Positions 24,681-33,683 of a DNA stretch of 64,000 nucleotides are shown in pieces (the stretch's first letter is position 1; each line of letters begins with the position of its first letter). The notes beneath the pieces were generated by a model, which had not been told where the DNA came from, did no database searches, and was given only the letters and a program-made list of their open reading frames with translations. Position numbers and translations under genes: made by a program. Source of the stretch: Paenibacillus plantarum (GTDB lineage: Bacteria; Bacillota; Bacilli; Paenibacillales; NBRC-103111); contig NZ_WHNY01000057.1 of assembly GCF_013141695.1 (NCBI RefSeq), positions 1-64,000 of the forward strand. The letters run 5' to 3'.

Positions 24681-25518
24681 ATTCCCATCCCTGCAAGGGA
24701 AGGTCGTTGTGATTACTGGAGGCGCTGGCGTTCTGTGCCGCGTTATGGCATTAGAATTAGCTAGACAAGGCGCACACATTGCCATTCTGAATCGTACGCA
24801 TGAGAAAGGCTTAGCTGTGGTTCACGAAATTCAAGCAGCTGGTGGCGTGGCCATTGCTGTTGCTTGCGATGTAACCGTGACGGAAAGTGTAGAACAGGCT
24901 GCTGCCTCCGTGACGGGACAGTTGGGTACATGTGATATTCTCATTAATGGTGCGGGTGGCAATCATGCCAGTGCGAATACGACGAATGAGATTTTCAAAA
25001 TGGAAGACGTGGCAAATCCAGATGTGCAATCCTTCTATGATCTAAGTATCACTGGTTTCCGCAACGTGCTGGATCTTAATTTCGTGGGCACCTTAATTCC
25101 TACGCAAGTGTTCACTAAGCATATGCATGGCAAAACGGGGGCAACCGTAATCAATATCTCATCCATGAGCGCACCTTCGCCCATGACGAAAGTTCCTGCC
25201 TACAGCGCAGCCAAAGCGGCTATCGATAACTTTACGAAATGGCTAGCTGTTCATTTGGCAGAAAGTGGCATTCGTGTAAATGCCATCGCACCTGGGTTCT
25301 TTTTGACGGAGCAGAATGCCAAGTTGTTGATGAAAGAGGACGGATCGCTGACGGATCGCTCTCATAAAATCATTGCTCACACCCCGATGCGCCGATTCGG
25401 CAAGCCGGAGGATTTACTAGGCACGTTGCTGTGGCTGGCGGATTCCGACATGTCCCGCTTCGTTACAGGTACGACGATCCCGGTGGATGGCGGATTTATG
25501 GCTTATTCGGGCGTTTAG
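24664..25518 (+). CDS. uxuB: SDR-type fructuronate reductase (D-mannonate oxidoreductase), 284 aa
   Basis: Interconverts D-fructuronate and D-mannonate using NAD(H) (EC 1.1.1.57), immediately before UxuA in the pathway. The SDR fold has the atypical cofactor motif TGGAGVLC seen in this subgroup of UxuB-like SDR proteins, the catalytic YSAAK, and the FFLTEQNAKLL block. The start chosen is ATG at 24664, which follows GAAGGAG and overlaps the end of uxuA; the frame is open further upstream to 24631. A classical polyol-type UxuB is a different protein; assignment is by position and by motif. Confidence 0.87.
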   Translation: MSGLTKFPSLQGKVVVITGGAGVLCRVMALELARQGAHIAILNRTHEKGLAVVHEIQAAGGVAIAVACDVTVTESVEQAAASVTGQLGTCDILINGAGGNHASANTTNEIFKMEDVANPDVQSFYDLSITGFRNVLDLNFVGTLIPTQVFTKHMHGKTGATVINISSMSAPSPMTKVPAYSAAKAAIDNFTKWLAVHLAESGIRVNAIAPGFFLTEQNAKLLMKEDGSLTDRSHKIIAHTPMRRFGKPEDLLGTLLWLADSDMSRFVTGTTIPVDGGFMAYSGV

Positions 25519-25590
25519 ATTACTTACCCTGGTGATTTTAACCTTTCTCTTATATACTAATTTTATAAGATATACGGAGTGAAGCACACG

Positions 25591-25644
25591 CCGTTTCATT
25601 GCATAACGCTCATTATGAGCTATGCGGTGGAACGGTTTTGTTTG
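25591..25644 (+). terminator. Terminator of the uxu operon
   Basis: A long imperfect stem with CCGTT..GCATA..GCTCA and TGAGC..TATGC..AACGG and a TTTTGTTTG tail follows the reductase gene. Confidence 0.8.
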
Positions 25645-25675
25645 TTTATTTACAATGAATAGGAGGCTGAGATGA

Positions 25676-26332
25676 ATGTCATTTGAGGAAAAATATAACG
25701 AATGGATGCAGGCAATGATCGCGCACGCTGGGACTGGGACCGTAAATTATCGAAGGCTCGAATTGTTAGAGAAAGGGTTGGGCCACGGAACAATTGAGTT
25801 TTTACGTTGCATTTGGTTTCCTGCCATCGGTAATTTCAATCATTTATACCCCGAGTGGGAGGTACGTGATTTCAATAATGGCTATCGCTATCTCGATCTT
25901 GCCTATATGCCTGGCGGCGTAAAAGGAGGAATCGAAATACAGGGATTTGGATCTCATGCCAGAGATCTTGATGTTAGAAGATTTAAAGATCTATGCATGC
26001 GACATAGCTTGCTAACCCTTGATGGGTGGACTTTTATGCCTATCGCTTATTTGTCTATCAAAGAAGATCCGAAACAATGCCAACAGCTTATCCTGTCATT
26101 CGTCGGAAAGTTCCTTTCAGCCGATGTGTCAGCTGGCTTGGATTGGGCAGAGGCAGAAGTCGTGCGTTATGCACGTCGCTTGCTTCGGCCAATTACACCG
26201 ATAGAAATTACTGAACACCTTCGGCTCTCCGATCGCCACGTAAGACGAGTGCTGCATCAACTAGTTGAAAAGCAACTCTTGACTGTCGTCGGAGGGCGTC
26301 AGCGATACCGTACATTTCAGTTGAAGTTGTGA
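25676..26332 (+). CDS. PD-(D/E)XK-like domain fused to winged helix, 218 aa
   Basis: I do not recognise a named family. Residues about 1-150 read like a small nuclease fold: YRYLDLAYMPGG, then IEIQGFGSHARD, then RRFKDLCMRHSL and GWTFMPI. The D...ExQ spacing and the conserved His/Arg/Asp/Gly-Trp pattern resemble DUF559/Vsr-like restriction-type domains. Residues about 160-218 resemble a helix-turn-helix (LRPITPIEITEHLRLSDRHV). The start has AGGAGG 9 bases upstream. It stands alone before the repeat field and could be a DNA-binding regulator with a dead nuclease fold, or a nuclease. Confidence 0.6.
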   Translation: MSFEEKYNEWMQAMIAHAGTGTVNYRRLELLEKGLGHGTIEFLRCIWFPAIGNFNHLYPEWEVRDFNNGYRYLDLAYMPGGVKGGIEIQGFGSHARDLDVRRFKDLCMRHSLLTLDGWTFMPIAYLSIKEDPKQCQQLILSFVGKFLSADVSAGLDWAEAEVVRYARRLLRPITPIEITEHLRLSDRHVRRVLHQLVEKQLLTVVGGRQRYRTFQLKL

Positions 26333-28330
26333 CAGATGGGCGGGGCGTGGTTCGACGGGACACGGCTGGGTGGGGAGTGGCCGGGCTAACGGATATAGGC
26401 GCGGGACGCGGCGGGGTGTGGCCGGGCTAACGAACATAGGCGCGGGACGCGGCGGGGTGGGGCTAACGGACACAGGCGTGGGACGCGGCGAGGTGGGGCT
26501 AACGGACACACGCGACGCTATTTGGCATTATTCGATGCTCCTGCTTCGCTAACGGACACAGCGTACACTATGGAGTGGAAATCGGGCTAGAATCAGGTGT
26601 TTTGGACGAAATAGCGGCTGTAGTGGCCATTAGCGTGGGAAGGGGGCTGGATTTGGCTAAATAACGGCCGTAGTGGCCGTTAGAGTGATGGGGAGCTACT
26701 CTTGATCGTTCATACTCGCTCCCCTGATCCTTTATGCTCTTATTTCTATGTGCTCGCTCCCTCTCCCCCTGTTCAGTTGACGCTATGATTGTTGGGAGTG
26801 ACGGGGCTAACGGATACAGAGTACGCTATGGAGTGGAAATCGGGCTAGATTCAGGTGTTTTGGACGAAATAGCGGCTGTAGTGGCCGTTAGCGTGATGGG
26901 GAGCTACTCTTGATCGTTCATGCTCGCTCCGTTGATCCTTTATCCTCTTTAGTCTATGCGCTCGCTCCCTCCTGTTCAGTTGAGGCTGTGATTGTTTGGA
27001 GGGGAGCTGCTAACGGACATAGACGACGCTATTTGGCATTATTCGATGCTCCTGCTTCGCTAACGGACACAGCGAACGCTATGGAGTGGAAATCGGGCTA
27101 GAATCAGGTGCTTTGGACGAAATAGCGGCTGTAGTGGCCGTTAGCGTGGGAAGGGTGCTGGATTTGGCCAATAACGGCCGTAGTGGCCGTTAGAGTGATG
27201 GGGAGCTACTCTTGATCGTTCATGCTCGCTCCCCTGTTATCCTATGTGCTCGCTCACGTTGATTCTTTTTGCTCTTTAGCCTATGCACTCGCTCCCCCTC
27301 CCCCCTATTCAGTTGAGGCTATGATTGTTGGGAGTAGCCGGGCTAACGGACACACGCGACGCTATTTGGCTGAATTCGATGCTCCTGCTTCGCTAACGGA
27401 CACAGCGTGCGCTATGGAGTGGAAATCGGGCTAGAATCAGGGGTTTTGGACGAAATAGCGGCTGTAGTGGCCGTTAGCGTAGGATTGGCGCTGGATTTGA
27501 CGAAATAACGGCCGTAGTGGCCGTTAGCGTAATGGGTAGCAACTCTTGATCGTTCATACTCGCTCCCCTGACATCCTATGTGCTCGCTCCGTTGATCCTT
27601 TGTGCTCTTAGTCCTATGTGTTCACTCACGTTGATCCTTTAAGATCTTTACCCTATGCACTCGCTCCCCTCTGTTCAGTTGAGACTATGATTGTTGGGAG
27701 TGACGGAGCTAACGGACATAGGCGACACTATTTGGCTGAATTCGATGCTCCTGCTTCGCTAACGGACTCAGCGTGCGCTATGGAGTGGAAATCGGGCTAG
27801 AATCAGGGGTTTTGGACGAAATAGCGGCTGTAGTGGCCGTTAGCGTAGGATTGGCGCTGGATTTGGCTAAATAGCAGCCACGGTGGCCGTTATCATAGGA
27901 TTGGCGCTGGATTTGGCTAAATAGCAGCTGTAGTGGCCGTTAGCGTGGGATGGGCGCTGGATTTGGCTAAATAGCAGCTGTAGTGGCCGTTAGCGTAGGA
28001 TTGGCGCTGGATTTGGCTAAATAGCAGCCGTGGTGACCGTTAGCATAGGCATGGCGCTGGATTTGACTAAATAACGGCCGTCGTGGCCGTTAGCATAGGA
28101 TTGGCGCTGGATTCAGCTAAATAACGGCCGTCGTGGCCGTTAGCATAGGATGGGCGCTGGATTCAGCTAAATAAAGGCCGTGGTGGCCGTTAGCATAGGC
28201 ATGGCGCTAGATTCAGCTAAATAACGGCCATGGTGGCCGTTATCATTGTTCCGCTCGCGGGCTACACATGAGGGAAACGGCTAACGGACACAGCGTACGC
28301 TATAGAGTGGAAATCCGGCTTGGATCACGA
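26333..28330. repeat. Composite intergenic repeat field of about 2 kb
   Basis: A 2-kb stretch with no plausible gene. A core phrase CTATGGAGTGGAAATCGGGC recurs at 26568, 26826, 27079, 27412 and 27778, and in a degenerate form at 28300; these are 253-522 bases apart. Between cores are repeats of GGACGAAATAGCGGC, GTAGTGGCCGTTAG, CTTGATCGTTCAT and TTCGATGCTCCTGCTTCG. Frames of 60-70 codons occur in it but encode only the repeat text. Some units carry AACGGCC..GGCCGTT inverted repeats. This looks like an expanded Paenibacillus-type intergenic repeat. Confidence 0.9.
27790..28250. repeat. Nine-unit 50-bp tandem repeat with internal palindrome
   Basis: The phrase ctaaata (first copy cgaaata) begins at 27817, 27867, 27917, 27967, 28017, 28067, 28117, 28167 and 28217, each exactly 50 bases after the last. 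Each unit reads roughly CGCTGGATTTGGCTAAATA + AACGGCCGTNGTGGCCGTTA + AGCATAGGATTGG. In several units AACGGCC and GGCCGTT pair as a hairpin; others are degenerate. Confidence 0.95.
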
Positions 28331-28353
28331 TGAGCCTACTCCTTCATCAACGC

Positions 28354-31300
28354 TTACGCTTCATCCGGAATACAAACGATAATGCGCTCAATTTCCGCTG
28401 CGATCTCGGCAATCTGGTCCTCATAATTCTCATTCAGGAGAATTGTTGCTTGGAGCTTCACAGCTCCCGCATGCAGCGCTCCTGCCGATAAGCTGCCTGC
28501 TACACCGATTAGCGTATGCGCAGCTCTTTTGGCAGCGACCCAATCCCCTTCACGGTGATTGATCCGGAGCAGATCTGCGAAGTCACTATAATTCTTCTTG
28601 AACAGCTGCAGCATGACGAGAAGAATACTCTCTTTACCCTCCACTCGGGCCAAAGCTCCCTCCCAGTCTATCGCGGCGATACCTTGATAATAAGGTGTCT
28701 CTTCTCCATCAACCGGTTGAGGATCATTGAATCTTCGCTCCCGTTCCTTCCTCTTCTCGGGTTCCAGCCATTTGTGAATCACTCGAAACAGCAACTTCAC
28801 ATCTAGCGGTTTGCTTATCACATCGTTCATACCCATTCGGACGTATGCTTCTTGGTCTTGTTTAACGACATTAGCCGTAAGCCCGATGATCGGCATTTCA
28901 CGAAATCTTGGGTTCAGACGTAGAAGTCTTGTAGCCTCGACACCATCCATAACTGGCATGTGGATATCCATGAGGACCAAGGCATATTCGCCTTTTTCCA
29001 GCTTGTCGAGCGCTTCTCGACCATTTGTCGCTAATGTGACTCTGTAGCCCCGCTCCTCAAGCAGCTCCATGGCCACTTGTTGATTAATTTCATTGTCCTC
29101 AACGAGTAGAATGTGCCCCCATTCCTCCACTTCAGCAGAAGGATTCAAAACCGATCCATACTCCACGACCCGCGACTCATGCTTAGGATGGAACAAATAT
29201 TCCAACGTCTGATACAGCTCTAGTCGACTAATCGGTTTAACAAGTACCGCATCAGGCCTTATCTCCTCAGGGAGTGTAAGCAGCTCTTCCTTCCCCATTG
29301 AGGATGTCAGACAAATTAAGCGCGTTCGATCTCTTTGAATCAAAGCGAGAAGAGCATCCCATGTTTCTAGGCCATACATATCATCGCTTTCCATATCCAG
29401 GAGGAGACAATGGAAGTCATCTGCCCCGTTTTCTTTCCCGCCTAGCCGTTTGAACAACGAATCCCAAGAAGGAACCGTCGTTGCGATGAGTGCAAACGAT
29501 TCTAAGGTATCCTGTAAGCTGTTTCTCATAAGGGGATGATCTTCAACAACCAACACATGATAAGGATCATTTCCCTCTCCAATATCCCACTCATCAGGAT
29601 CGTCTTGCTCAATGATTTGAAAAGGTAAGGCAAAAGTGAAACGGCTCCCGCTTCCCATTATACTTTCTGCTTGGAGCACACCGCCCATTAACGTGATCAA
29701 ATGTTGGCTGATCGGCAGTCCCAGACCAGTTCCTCCATACTCACGGCTCGTTGATCCATCTGCTTGAGAAAAAGGCTCAAAAATGTAAGAAAGCCGATCA
29801 GCCGAAATGCCAATCCCCGAGTCTTCGACGCTAAATCCCAGCATCATCTCCTCACCGGATGTCTGTGGGCCCAGCTCAATGTGAAGCATCACATAACCTG
29901 CACGCGTAAATTTAATGGCATTGCTGCAGAGGTTCAGTAAAACTTGCTTCAACCGAAGCGGATCTCCGAGAAGCCGTCTAGGCAGCTCAGCAGGCGTGCT
30001 GAAAATAAGCTCTATGGGTTGGCTCTTCGATAGTACACTGCAAATACTGGAAAGTTCCTTCAACAGCTCGTCCAGATTAAAGCTCGTTCGTTCCACCTCT
30101 AATTTACCTGCTTCAACTTTGGAAAAATCCAACACATCATTAATAATACCTAACAACGTATGCGAAGAAGAGGTAATATTCGTTAAGTAATCCTTCTGGT
30201 GCTCGGAGAGCGGTGTCTTCCCCAACAGTTGAGACAGCCCGATAATCCCATTCAAAGGCGTTCGAATTTCATGACTCATTTTGGCAATAAAATGACTCTT
30301 CGCTTGATTGGCTTGATCAGCTGCATGACGCATCGAAGCTTCGGTAAAATCGTGAATCGTACCCACAATCCCTTTCACTTCACCAGAGGCATGATGATAG
30401 GCTGAAAGTGTTACCCGATAGTCTCTTCTTGGCCCCTCCGACGACGGAATCGCGATTTCGAATCTCACATTATCACCACTCGTAAGCACTTCTTGAAAGT
30501 GCTGCTCCCAAAGCTCCTGCTCGGATACGGGTAAAAAAGCAATCATTGTAAGACCCAGCATATCCTCAGCTCTCGTTTGTGATAGGTAACATGCCGCTTG
30601 ATTCACTGACGTAATTTCACCTTCCGTTGTGAAACCCAGAATGCCCTCCTGCGAGTTCTCTACGAGAATCCGATTCCGCTCTTCACTTTCCTGAATCCGA
30701 CGTTCTGCCAGACTCTTCTCCGTAACATCCGTCGCCGAGCCTATGATTTCAACCACCTCGGTGCCATCAAAAACAGGCTGTAACGTCGTGAAAATGATTT
30801 TTCCACGTACATCCATTTCGTAGGCGACTTGATTCCCTCGGTAGGCTTCTTCATATTTGGATTGCAGGAATTGCGCAATGTCTTCCGAATACGATGGAAT
30901 CGCATACACATTCTTGTAGAAAAAGTCATCTGGTTTAATGCCGAGCTGATGCAATAATTGACCATCAATGATCGTATATACCAAGGAATTCTGTATTTTT
31001 TTGAGCTTAAACATAAGCCCTGGTTGAAAACGCAAAATATCAAAAAGCTCTTGCTGTACCTGTCTTACTTGCCGTTTAAGCTCCTCGGAGCGCAAGAAAT
31101 AGCGAGTAAGTCCTGCAACGAACATGCCGGCCCCTAAATGCAAAAGTAAATTCGGAATGACAAGCTCCATAGCAGGAAGTTTATAAATAAGAACCATATC
31201 AACAAATAACACAATGACAGGACATAATACGAGCAGCATCCATTTCTTCCAATAGTCGCGGATGTAAGAATGAATAAGTAAACCACCCGCATATATAATA

Positions 31301-31629
31301 AATCCTAGCAGCGATACCCGAAACAAAACTGCTGGATCGATCATCGTCCGGCCAATAATGATGACTACCGTCGTTATAAAACCAGAAACACCGCCACCGA
31401 TGAAAGTAGCCATCAGAATTGCAACCGCTTTCAAATCTAGAATATGCCGTTCACTCACATGGACTCCAGTATAAGCAAGCATAACTCCGAAAAGTCCGTG
31501 TGTTATGCCTGCCCAAAACTGAAATTTCCATCGGGCAGCCTTTTGTAATTTGGGGGAGTAAAAAATTTGAATCGATATAAAAACAAATACGGCAACAAGC
31601 GAGAAATTGTTTAATAAGTCTCTCAACAT
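28354..31629 (-). CDS. Hybrid sensor kinase, 5TMR-LYT with two REC and Hpt, 1091 aa
   Basis: A large membrane-bound phosphorelay protein. N-terminal residues about 1-195 contain five or six membrane helices with the RDLLNN..GFITTVV pattern of the 5TMR-LYT sensor. Two PAS domains follow at about 200-300 and 310-430. HisKA carries the His of KMSHEIRTPLNG (about residue 451); the HATPase part has NLCSNAIKF, DSGIGIS and GGTGLGLPIS. Two receiver domains are present, the first with VVEDH and LLLDM, the second with VEDNE and LMDIHMPVMDG (about residue 884). An Hpt domain ends the protein with AAHTLIG (about residue 1037). All phosphate acceptors look intact. The start at 31629 follows GGGGTGAG, in preference to TTG at 31653. 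No partner is adjacent. Confidence 0.93.
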   Translation of the reverse strand: MLRDLLNNFSLVAVFVFISIQIFYSPKLQKAARWKFQFWAGITHGLFGVMLAYTGVHVSERHILDLKAVAILMATFIGGGVSGFITTVVIIIGRTMIDPAVLFRVSLLGFIIYAGGLLIHSYIRDYWKKWMLLVLCPVIVLFVDMVLIYKLPAMELVIPNLLLHLGAGMFVAGLTRYFLRSEELKRQVRQVQQELFDILRFQPGLMFKLKKIQNSLVYTIIDGQLLHQLGIKPDDFFYKNVYAIPSYSEDIAQFLQSKYEEAYRGNQVAYEMDVRGKIIFTTLQPVFDGTEVVEIIGSATDVTEKSLAERRIQESEERNRILVENSQEGILGFTTEGEITSVNQAACYLSQTRAEDMLGLTMIAFLPVSEQELWEQHFQEVLTSGDNVRFEIAIPSSEGPRRDYRVTLSAYHHASGEVKGIVGTIHDFTEASMRHAADQANQAKSHFIAKMSHEIRTPLNGIIGLSQLLGKTPLSEHQKDYLTNITSSSHTLLGIINDVLDFSKVEAGKLEVERTSFNLDELLKELSSICSVLSKSQPIELIFSTPAELPRRLLGDPLRLKQVLLNLCSNAIKFTRAGYVMLHIELGPQTSGEEMMLGFSVEDSGIGISADRLSYIFEPFSQADGSTSREYGGTGLGLPISQHLITLMGGVLQAESIMGSGSRFTFALPFQIIEQDDPDEWDIGEGNDPYHVLVVEDHPLMRNSLQDTLESFALIATTVPSWDSLFKRLGGKENGADDFHCLLLDMESDDMYGLETWDALLALIQRDRTRLICLTSSMGKEELLTLPEEIRPDAVLVKPISRLELYQTLEYLFHPKHESRVVEYGSVLNPSAEVEEWGHILLVEDNEINQQVAMELLEERGYRVTLATNGREALDKLEKGEYALVLMDIHMPVMDGVEATRLLRLNPRFREMPIIGLTANVVKQDQEAYVRMGMNDVISKPLDVKLLFRVIHKWLEPEKRKERERRFNDPQPVDGEETPYYQGIAAIDWEGALARVEGKESILLVMLQLFKKNYSDFADLLRINHREGDWVAAKRAAHTLIGVAGSLSAGALHAGAVKLQATILLNENYEDQIAEIAAEIERIIVCIPDEA

Positions 31630-31697
31630 CGTACTCACCCCATCGGATTGCAATCTCGTCCATCTACATCTATTATAGATGTCGAATTGTGTAAGGT

Positions 31698-32111
31698 CTA
31701 CACGGTTTCATAATCGACTTGTTTAATCGCAGAGAAGACTAAATCAATCATCTCGGCACGTGCTTGGTGAATAAAGCCTAATGACGTTTGCTGTAAATTT
31801 TCAATGGAAACACATGATGTCAACATAATTTTACTTGAGAACACATACATGGACAGTTCGTAAGCAGAAGCAACATTTTTGATAACCTCGCTAATGTTCG
31901 TTCTTTTATAAGACTCAGGAAGCTCCATGGCATACATCAAATAAAGCGGTTCCTGTCTCGTTTGTGTCATTTGGAACATTTCTTTATACAAGGAACTCAC
32001 ATGTGAACGCCAAAGAAAACCAAATTTATAATGCGAATCTTCCTCCCACACTTTTTCAAACTGGGCTGTTAACTCGACAAACTGTTGACGGTAATAGTGG
32101 ATTAAATTCAT
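31698..32111 (-). CDS. Hypothetical protein, 137 aa
   Basis: A soluble, mainly helical protein (NLIHYYRQQFVELTAQFEKV; YLMYAMELPESY; LGFIHQARAEMIDLVF) without membrane segments. I do not recognise a family. The ATG follows GCGAGGGGC by 5-6 bases. It lies 68 bases upstream of the hybrid kinase on the same strand, so the two may be co-expressed. It may be an unannotated partner of the kinase, but this is only position-based. Confidence 0.75.
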   Translation of the reverse strand: MNLIHYYRQQFVELTAQFEKVWEEDSHYKFGFLWRSHVSSLYKEMFQMTQTRQEPLYLMYAMELPESYKRTNISEVIKNVASAYELSMYVFSSKIMLTSCVSIENLQQTSLGFIHQARAEMIDLVFSAIKQVDYETV

Positions 32112-32247
32112 GAATAGCCCCTCGCAATCCCTTTAGAAGTTCTTACAATACTTAGATGATACCTAGTAATTGTTGTAAAACTTCTATCTAGACTTTTAGG
32201 GAAGCATGTTTTTTCCTCATACTTCGCTAATGAATCTAGGAGAGGAA

Positions 32248-32739
32248 TTAGCGTTTCTGTAAAGTAACCCACATCGACTTATTACGGAACTCTTCCTCTG
32301 AACCAAGTTCTCTTCCGAACCAGCTCGGCGGTACAAACTGTTGCGCAGTCTGCAAATCAGGAAACTCCACTTCAACGACAAGCAGGTCGATTTGTTTATA
32401 CTCATCGATTTCATAAGTAACCCCATCTGCTTCGAGGGTCGTACGAATCTTCTCTAATGGAATTAATCCTGTGCGCTCAAGCAGCTGTTTATAGATAGGC
32501 TCCGTGATGCTGTATTCGACTTCTTCTCGAACCATCCCATGTCCTGACTTGAACGTATGCGTAAAGTGGGATTCTCCTGAACTGTCCACTAGCTGGCGTA
32601 CGCGAATTTCTTGATCGTCCGAGAAAGCCAAATACGTCTGATAAATATATTGTTTCGACACTTGCGTCAACTCATTATTTGCTAGTTCAGCCGCAGGAAA
32701 TGCGGGCAATAAATACTTTCTTTCAATCTCGGCACCCAT
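32248..32739 (-). CDS. CYTH-domain phosphatase/cyclase-like protein, 163 aa
   Basis: A CYTH (triphosphate tunnel) protein. It starts with the ExExK signature EIERK at residues 4-8, followed by the basic and acidic barrel residues IRVRQ, HTFKSG and EVEYS, and EIDEY and VEVEF farther on. CYTH members hydrolyse triphosphates such as inorganic tripolyphosphate or thiamine triphosphate; a few cyclise ATP. It begins 18 bases after the AraC gene on the same strand, and its ribosome site GAGAGGGGC overlaps that gene's stop codon. The partner link with AraC is unusual. Confidence 0.85.
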   Translation of the reverse strand: MGAEIERKYLLPAFPAAELANNELTQVSKQYIYQTYLAFSDDQEIRVRQLVDSSGESHFTHTFKSGHGMVREEVEYSITEPIYKQLLERTGLIPLEKIRTTLEADGVTYEIDEYKQIDLLVVEVEFPDLQTAQQFVPPSWFGRELGSEEEFRNKSMWVTLQKR

Positions 32740-32757
32740 AATTCGGTTAGCCCCTCT

Positions 32758-33570
32758 CTATTTGTTCATTGTTCGAAAGCGAACCGGTGAAATCTCGTTC
32801 CATACTCGAAACATTTTACCAAAATGAAACTCATCTGCAAATCCACAAGCATCCGCGATCGCCTTCATGGGCTCATCCGTCAGTAAAAGCATCGTCTTCG
32901 CCTGCTCATTCCGAATCTGATTTAAATACGCTTTGGGCGAGATGCCCACATACTTCATAAACATTTTGCGTAATTGCGACACGGAGATATGGTAGGTTTT
33001 CGCCAGTTCTTCCAACCGAATAGGCTGATGATAACAGGTTTCCAACCACAGCTTCGCTTGCTGAAAAGCTTTCATGTAGGGATCACTAGACGTATCCGTA
33101 TCCTTCATAAATTGGATTAATCGTGATAAGACATATTGGAATTCCGCTTGTCGTTCATGCGGGTCCGTTCCTCTCATGGACCACAAACGAGTAAACTGTG
33201 CTTCGAGCCAATCTGACTGCTCTAACGTGTGCGGTTTATAAAAAGGGATCCGCAGTTCCTCCACAGGAACTGGCTTCAGCCAATTGAGATGCTCATAAGG
33301 GATATCAAAAGCATCGAATAAGAGCATCCTAATACATAACGGATTGTCTATCGACGAAGTCATGTTCAGTTTAAACCCAGGCTTCAAATAAAACAAACTC
33401 CCGGCTTGTACATGTAGCGGAACTTCATTCATCTCATGGTGAAATTCCCCTTCACCACTCCGAATCCAATATAGTGAGTGCACATCTGTTGTATTTCGAA
33501 TATCTTTCCAACCAGGATCGGGTGGCTTCTCATACGAAAGCCGATGATGATAAATACGGTGGTTATTCAA
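32758..33570 (-). CDS. AraC-family regulator with cupin domain, 270 aa
   Basis: Residues about 10-110 form an AraC-type cupin/effector barrel (IRSGEGEFHHEMNEV, VQAGSLFYLKPGF). Residues about 165-265 form the double HTH (LEELAKTYHISVSQLRKMF, then ADACGFADEFHFGKMFR). The start is a TTG; GGTTGGTG lies about 10 bases upstream. It is divergent from the beta-glucuronidase gene across a 113-base spacer and is therefore its likely regulator, sensing a glucuronide or product. Confidence 0.87.
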   Translation of the reverse strand: MNNHRIYHHRLSYEKPPDPGWKDIRNTTDVHSLYWIRSGEGEFHHEMNEVPLHVQAGSLFYLKPGFKLNMTSSIDNPLCIRMLLFDAFDIPYEHLNWLKPVPVEELRIPFYKPHTLEQSDWLEAQFTRLWSMRGTDPHERQAEFQYVLSRLIQFMKDTDTSSDPYMKAFQQAKLWLETCYHQPIRLEELAKTYHISVSQLRKMFMKYVGISPKAYLNQIRNEQAKTMLLLTDEPMKAIADACGFADEFHFGKMFRVWNEISPVRFRTMNK

Positions 33571-33599
33571 TGGTTTTGTTCACCAACCCTGTAGCGATT

Positions 33600-33636
33600 T
33601 TGACAAATAGAGATGAGGTTTATCCATTCAAATGGA
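33600..33636 (+). promoter_or_regulatory. Candidate regulatory site before the glucuronidase
   Basis: TTGACA (33600-33605) is a perfect -35 box, but 17 bases on there is no good -10. The inverted repeat TCCATT CA AATGGA (33623-33636) sits there instead. This suits activation, for example by the divergent AraC protein, though AraC sites are normally direct repeats. Confidence 0.4.
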
Positions 33637-33683
33637 CTCTTCTTCTATGATACGCTTTACGAAACATACATGAAAGGGGCTTA

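Noticed and set aside
26910..27800. Short plus-strand ORFs of 60-70 codons in the repeat field
   Set aside because: They share a common tail (ASLTDTACAMEWKSG-type) only because they translate the repeated DNA; ribosome sites are missing.
27790..28250. CRISPR array
   Set aside because: The period is 50 bases with drift across the whole unit, there are no unique spacers, and no cas genes are present.
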